The position numbers were made by a program, and so were the translations under genes. This document shows positions 58,560 through 64,000 of a stretch of DNA of 64,000 nt, in pieces (position 1 is the stretch's first letter; every line of letters begins with the position of its first letter). The DNA is from Roridomyces roridus (lineage: Eukaryota > Basidiomycota > Agaricomycetes > Agaricales > Mycenaceae). The notes below the pieces were generated by a model. The model saw only the letters and a list, made by a program, of their open reading frames with translations. It searched no databases and was not told the origin of the DNA. Location of the stretch: NCBI GenBank assembly GCA_029378245.1, contig JARKIF010000003.1, forward strand, positions 2,418,001 to 2,482,000, written 5' to 3'.

Positions 58560-59978
58560 TCACACCTCGGGGGAATAATGCCTAGTAACAGCCTGGACAT
58601 CAAACTCGGGCACCCCATCACCCATCCACTTCCCGGGCTCCTTCCCTCGCTCGACCGCTGCGTTATGAAGCGCCGCAAGAGAACTGAGCATATCGTCGCC
58701 TGCGTGTTGTCAGGAATAGAACAGGTGAATCGGCGACACGTACTGAACCGATAATCCTTGGTCGAAACGCAGCTACCGGGTGTAGGTGGATTACAATGCT
58801 GGCGACCGCCGTACCTGCAATACAAGCAGCTTTTGGTCCCCTCGGGAAGTAAGAATGGCATGTTCTTTCTGTAACATGGGACGCAAATGTGCTTTCGACC
58901 CTGTTTAATGTAAGTCCTACGGAAAATGGGGAAATTCAAAATCAAACACGCCTTGTATGTGGCGAGCTGGCTTGCTTTCTTGCCCTGAAACTTTGCGAAA
59001 TCTTGAAGTTTGTGACGGGTGTAAAACTCGTGCCAGTTGTTGAACCCGGTAGGTGGATCTGGTACAGGACTCGGGTCCACCTGACTCTGCGATCCTGAGG
59101 CAATGACGTGCGCGGACGAGACCTTCAAACTTTTGGACGCTCGGCCCACTGCAGCTGAGGCGGAATCGGCGGGTCGCTTGCTAGGCTGTGGGATTGAGCT
59201 GGGTCGTGGAATGAGCTCAGGAGTGCCATCCAAGACAGACTTCAATCCAGACGCACCTATTCTCGGGCGCACCCAGTCGCGGATTCCCGTCTTCGATATT
59301 CTCACCCTGCGTGGCTGGTAGCTCATCCTTGGCCGTTTTTGAGAACAACGGACGCTGCGCGCGTGCAGGGCAGACGCACCTCACTCTCAGCCACCAGAGA
59401 CGGAATGCGCGCCTTTGCTGCCGATTCAGCCGCTTTGGATGCACGAGGAACCTATACTATCTCTAAAAACGGCGGTCAGAGGCGATGAGAGACACACCCT
59501 CTTGGATTCCTTGGCTGCGGGCACCTGGACAACTTCGATAAGCCTGTGTGCACTATAATTGTATTGACTCACCTTATTCAAAGCTTTGCGCTCAGCCCCT
59601 CCTTCGCGGATGCGAACTTGCCGAGTTTCCACACCGATTGCCGTCGGATTCTCGCCGATCTGCGGCCATTCGTCTTGCCCAGAAACTGAGAGCGAGATAA
59701 AGGGGCTTACCGCGTTTCCAGCTCCCAATTGCTTTGGACTCTCGCATTCCCCAACCGCCTCTCCATTGTCGTTTGAAGTCTTCAGCAACATCTTCGAGTG
59801 ACAATGACATCGGTAAATCAATAAAAAATTCCGGTATCGAAGCGACCAGAGTCTCGCCACGCACCTCGAACTCCTCTTTCAGTCTAGCCCGCATCTGTCC
59901 AGACTTTTCCTGTGCGGCTACCAGTGCAGCACAGAAAATGTCTGCGAGTTGGTCCGAGTTTGGAGTGTTGACGCTCAT
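58560..59978 (-). CDS. LHNAA-family protein (copy C), intact
   Basis: Starts MSVNTPNSDQLADIFCAAL at 59978, resembling the copy A start. Coiled-coil exons follow (QMRARLKEEFE; RIREGGAERKALNK), then a linker with KRPADSASAAVGRASKSLK close to copy B, GFNNWHEFYTRHKLQDFAK, an intron, GRKHICVPCYRKNMPFL...KSCLYC...HCNPP, a phase-1 intron after KDYRFS, and AALHNAAVERGKEPGKWMG, ending RHYSPEV at 58560. The two introns around the Cys exon match copies A and B in place and phase. No lesion. Function unknown. Confidence 0.78.
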
Positions 59979-60283
59979 GGGGTGGCACAGCGCAGGATGA
60001 CTTCGATGAAGAGGCAAGCAAGACAGCGTCAGTGCAGTCGGGTGTGTGGTGGTCTCGCAGGCTGGGAAATGTAAATCCGAGTCTGGCGACGGGCGTGGTG
60101 ACGACTGTCGATGACGGCGACTTCGAGCGTGGAGGAACGGAGAAAGCTTGGGTGCTGATGTAATGAGTCCGATGGCGCATCAAGTGCATGATGCTACCGG
60201 CCGTCACTCGGCAAAGACCAGCTTGAACAGAAAGGCAATGAATTCAAGTACATAAACAGAAGTCGTGCGCAGCATAAGTAAAT

Positions 60284-61439
60284 CTAATCTTGCCCACTGG
60301 TGGGTGCCACGGCGTCGCTCATTCCATCTAACCTCGGGGTTTTCGGGGAACGATCAGAGATAGGCGGGGAAGCGTAATGCTTGCCAAGGCTCGTGCTGGT
60401 CGCATCGTTGTCGGATATTTCAGGTTCTACCGGTGCTTGGTAGTTCTCTGAGCTGAAGATTGTAGAATTGATTCAGTTGAATTGGCCCAAGGCAACGAAA
60501 CGGAAGAACCTTTGTCGAGCTCCCGACCCAGTCTTCCAATCTCTGTTTCAATCTTCCGAAGTTTCTCGTTCTTGACGTCCTTTTTGAACTTGAGGTACAG
60601 TTGTCGGGCGGCTTGAAGCTCAGCCCGCAGCTGCGTATATGTAATGAGCATCCGCCGCAACGTTAACCGCATTCAAGGCACTCACAGCGTCGTTCTCCTC
60701 GCCTGCGAATCTCTCAGCGTCGAGAGCTTCCTGGCGCTTCCTTGATGTACAACTGCTGGGCTGCGTGAAGCTTAGCCTGAAGCTGCGTGTCTCTGTAATA
60801 AGGACGCGCCGAGACCGCAATCAAGGCACTTACAGCGTCGTTCTCCTCGTGCGCGAATTCTCCCAGCCTCGATAGCTTCCTCGCGTTCCTTGACCAATGG
60901 CCGGATATGACCTTGTAATTCCTGGATCTTTGCATCTCTATCGCGCAGCTGAGAGTCGTGACTCTTGAGTTGTATCAGTCCGACGGAGAGCCCGAATGAC
61001 GTTGTGAACGCACCTCGTTCAAAGAGCGTACCTCCGCCTGACGCCGCACCTCACTTGTCCGCCATTCTGCCTCAGCGGCGTCGAGTTTCTAGCAATAAAT
61101 ATATCATGTGGCGTATAATATACATTGAAACGGACTCACTCTCTGCAGTCCATCGGCTTTGTTCTGCAAAATCTGCACCGATGTCATTCATAAGCCACAT
61201 CCCAGGGCCAGAACAGGCTCATACCGTTTTTTCTCCGAGTAGCTTAACTCTATGGGCTTGAGCCGTCTGTTTTGCAGGTCACACTATGAAATCAGACCAA
61301 GCATTGAACGATACCTCCAACTTTTTCAATAAGTCCACCTCCCGTTGGATAACCCCTTCAAAAGCCTTCTTGACAGCGACCGACATCGTCTCGCATAACC
61401 CTCCGAAGTGGGAGACCAGTCCATTCGGGTCGACGCTCA
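60284..61439 (-). CDS. LHNAA-family short paralogue without Cys cluster (copy F)
   Basis: Starts MSVDPNGLVSHFGGL at 61439. Coiled-coil exons follow (VIQREVDLLKKLE; RDRDAKIQELQGHIRPLVK; KFKKDVKNEKLRKIETEIG). The linker ASPPISDRSPKTPRLDGMSD matches ASPSSISNRATKAQRLDGIS of copy E, but it ends a few codons later (APTSGQD, TAG 60284-60286). The G-F-x-N-W motif, Cys cluster and LHNAA block are all absent. It is either a truncated pseudogene or a coiled-coil-only partner of the longer proteins. Exon borders are approximate. Confidence 0.6.
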
Positions 61440-61868
61440 TGGTGGGGGAACAGGCTTTGGAGTACGCTATGGCTTGAAGACGAGCTGGTTCTTTTAAATA
61501 AATCGCCACGAGGCAAATCCGCATCGGCAAGTTGATTCACACCCCCCGCTTCGAGAAGCCCGATGGGATGGAGCCGATTGGACGCTGGGCATCGATTGGT
61601 GCCCAGTGTGAACGCTCAAGACAGTGGGAAAGCGTTCACTGGAAAATGATAAGGCCTGAGAACTTGTTGTCAGCTGACACACCTGACGTCGTTCTGACGA
61701 ATCAAACTGGCCAACGACGGCTTCGATGATGGTGAGAGCAAAGCACCGATGCAGCGAAGAGCGTCTGATGGCGCATCAATCGTGTGCCGACGATGATCCG
61801 CGAGCCACCCGCCATCTGGCCGACGCTGGTGCCATTCTGATTCCCGTGCAACAATGCAAACTACACAG

Positions 61869-64000
61869 CTACGTCGAGTGTTGTTCAATCGCCGGGCTAG
61901 GACTCGCTTCAGGCTCAAACAGAATAGGCACGCCGTCTCCCATCCACATCCCTGGCCGTTTCTCCCCTGCAACTGCAGCGTTATGCAAGGCGGCGATACG
62001 TTGCAATATTGACCCCTCTGAGGTAGGGATGTGCACCGTCCGTCTACGGGTGACGGCCGTCAGTCGTGCAGGCTGAGACGGGTACGGGCCGTCATTTTGA
62101 CGGTTGACGGCCGTGAAATGACGGGGACGGGCGAGGATCGGTGCAACCATCTCATAACAGATGATCCTCGGCCAGAAGATGTTCCAAGCTTCAATAATTG
62201 TTGCTGGGACACAAAATCTACCTCGCTTTGCCACCAACCTGCTGAATAACACCCATCTTTTTGCACATCAAACATCGCATCAGAGTTGACATCAACCCAT
62301 CAATCGGAAAGAACGAATGGTGAGCATCGTGCCAACCGGCTTGCACAATTTTGAGACTGTAGTTACCTAGATTGAACACTCACTTTTAGCTCCAAGCAAG
62401 TTTCGAGGGAGAACAGCGCGAATTAGCATTTCCCATGCTGAAACCGTGTTGAACCCGTCGACGGCCGCCCGTCTTTATCGGATGCTTCAAGGCCGACGGG
62501 TACGGGCCGTAACCGTGTACGGACGGCCGTCTTACGGCTTGAGATGGGGACGGTGCTCATCCCTACTCTGAGGTATGTATATCTCAGAGCGGAACATCGG
62601 AACTCGGATAGGACTCTCACCGGCCGAGCAATACTTATCGTGGTACAGTGGAATCTTGTCCTTGTAATTGGATTGTGGTTTCATCGGCAGTGCGTTACAA
62701 CCTGCAGTGTTCCGCAAGGCAAGGCAACTGAGACATGTCCGAGTTAGCGTGAGGCCCTTTCTGTAGAGGCACGGTGTGGAGCTCTTGTAGCAAGGAACGC
62801 AAATTGCCTTGGACACAGGGTGAAATCTCACAAAAGGAACACAGGTGAAGACGTACCCGAGTCTCAACACTGCATTTCTCCTAAGAATGATGAATATATC
62901 CTCCTCTCGCGAAGCAAAACTACTCCACTCACCGCTTTCGCCAGTTGCGCTTTGGCAAAATCCACGAGGCCATAGCTTTCATACACATCACGCCAGTTGC
63001 TAAAGCCAGCTGGCAGATCGGGCATTGTGTCGGCAGGTAAGACCGGAGTTGGACGAGGCAGCGGCTGTACGAGGCATTGCGGCAAGAGAGGCTGCAGCAC
63101 GGAAGACTGTTCCTGCGTAGTGGCTGCGACGTCGGATATTCCATCCAGCCTTTGAGCTTTGGTGGCACGGTTCGAGATAGATGACGGGGAGGCGCAGCGT
63201 TTGCCAGTGTTTGTGCTGGCCGTCTCGTCGCCATCGTCGTCGTCCCCGAACTGTGGCTCTTCGGCGTTGGCAAGTTCTTTGAACTGCAATTGATTCAGTC
63301 GGAGCGAAGGTTGACTAAAACGAAGGAAGCTAAGCTCCTTTTGAAGCCCCTTGATCTTGGCGGCTTTCTTGAAGTAAAGCCGTTGAGCCACACGTAATAT
63401 TGACCAAAATCGCAGCAGGACACAACACTCACAGCTTCGTTCTGCTCGCGCGCACTTTGCTCAGCGACGAGAGCATCATCGCGTTCCTTGTCAAGGCCCG
63501 TCAGATCAGCTTGTAGCGCCTCAATCCAACCTCAATCTGCTCATCTCTGTCGCACAACTCGGAGTCGTGACTCTTGATCGTAAGAAATATATCAGTAGGA
63601 CGGCGCGAATGATGTTGCACACGCACCTCGTTCAAGAAGCGTACCTCCGACTCCTTCGCACACAATTTTTCCTCGGTAACGTCGAGTTTCTGCCGGAGAT
63701 TTATCCCTTAGCGTACGTGGTATAATCGGATGTGAGGACTCACACTTTGCAGTCCACTAACGTGGGACTGGAGCTCAAGGATCCTGCGTTCAGCGGCTTC
63801 GGAGGAGCTCTGGTAAGCACTGTTAGGACGGACGTCGATAGACAAGTAGGTCACACGGGAACAAAGACCGGCGCACGTCAAGACGGGTGCCCTCAAACAA
63901 AGGGCCCTTTCTCTTTGTCTGCACAAAGAAACAGACGGGCGTGCGCCGGTCTTTGGAGCCCACAGTGCCATCGTACCTTGTTCTTCTCGGCCTCTGCCCG
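61869..64000 (-). CDS. LHNAA-family protein (copy E), 5'-partial, MITE at an intron end
   Basis: Runs off the right edge. From the right: coiled-coil exons (EAAERRILELQSHVSGLQS; KAAKIKGLQKELSFLRF), an acidic linker (GDDDDGDE), AKAQRLDGISDVAATT, GFSNWRDVYESYGLVDFAK, a Cys exon (ICVPCYKSSTPCLY...RTCLSC), and a last exon with AALHNAAVAGEKRPGMWMG, ending PAIEQHST at 61869. A 542-bp MITE lies in the last intron. Splicing the donor before GTGAGAG near 62620 to the CCTCAG at 62018-62023 removes the MITE and keeps frame (YCSA-EGSILQRIAALHN). No coding lesion is seen. Confidence 0.75.
62024..62565. mobile_element. hAT-type MITE, 542 bp
   Basis: Inverted ends TAGGGATGTGCACCGTCC and, reverse-complemented, TAGGGATGAGCACCGTCC (one mismatch in 18). 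A perfect 8-bp target duplication CTCTGAGG lies at 62016-62023 and 62566-62573. GACGGCCGT-like words recur in both subterminal regions. Eight-base duplication and TAGGG-type ends mark hAT elements. No transposase is encoded; the hAT gene at 1-2409 is a possible but unproven source of enzyme. Confidence 0.92.
63858..63953. repeat. Foldback inverted repeat in an intron of copy E
   Basis: CAAAGACCGGCGCACG at the left and its reverse complement at the right enclose about 60 bases that also pair partly. It could be a very short MITE or an RNA hairpin in the pre-mRNA. No target duplication was seen. Confidence 0.65.

Overview
The window looks like a repeat-rich nuclear segment from a mushroom-forming basidiomycete (Agaricomycetes, perhaps Mycena-like). 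Genes are cut by many 38-60 nt introns with GT..AG ends. The gene content is typical of expanded agaric families: F-box/LRR proteins with an N-terminal coiled coil, small SDR reductases, an NB-ARC/TPR protein and coiled-coil proteins with Cys clusters. Transposons of several classes sit inside these genes. No sequence search was possible, so the taxonomic call is inference.

Layout. 1-2.4 kb: 3' part of an intact, nine-exon hAT transposase gene. 2.8-4.3 kb: relic of the LHNAA family (below) and an SDR pseudogene holding a Tc1/mariner-type MITE. 5.3-6.5 kb: alpha/beta-hydrolase. 6.8-8.6 kb: coiled-coil protein. 10.9-11.7 kb: proline-rich protein. 14.3-19.2 kb: decayed F-box genes. 19.3-20.8 kb: LHNAA-family gene. 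21.9-22.8 kb: the only fully intact SDR. 24.8-26.7 kb: coiled-coil/Cys protein. 27.0-28.6 kb: intact F-box gene. 29.2-39.7 kb: an inverted duplication of an SDR + F-box pair around a different F-box-like gene; one arm carries a 2.56 kb retroelement with split direct repeats, the other a 1.1 kb TA-flanked MITE. 40-41.4 kb: F-box gene with a homopolymer frameshift. 43.0-46.6 kb: a complete NLR-like NB-ARC/TPR gene with a solo LTR at its first splice donor. 48-49.6 kb: chimeric F-box locus. 50.6-52.1 kb: SDR split by a CACTA-like element. 52.3-53.8 kb: F-box/LRR gene. 54.2-56.7 kb: coiled-coil gene. 56.7-64 kb: cluster of four LHNAA paralogues.

How it fits together. Three families make up most of the genes: SDRs (5 loci, 1 intact), F-box/LRR proteins (12 loci, 3 intact) and an unrecognised family, called here LHNAA (6 loci). 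LHNAA proteins have an N-terminal coiled coil, a basic linker, a G-F-x-N-W...F-A-K-x-Q motif, a C-x2-C...C-x2-C cluster and a C-terminal block containing LHNAA and PGxWMG. The window reads as a birth-and-death region where gene copies are duplicated, sometimes with their promoters, and broken by frameshifts, recombination and insertions. Six insertions can be delimited to the base by terminal repeats and target-site signatures. Two of them duplicated a splice site, so the host gene may still be spliced normally. No tRNA, rRNA or CRISPR array was seen.
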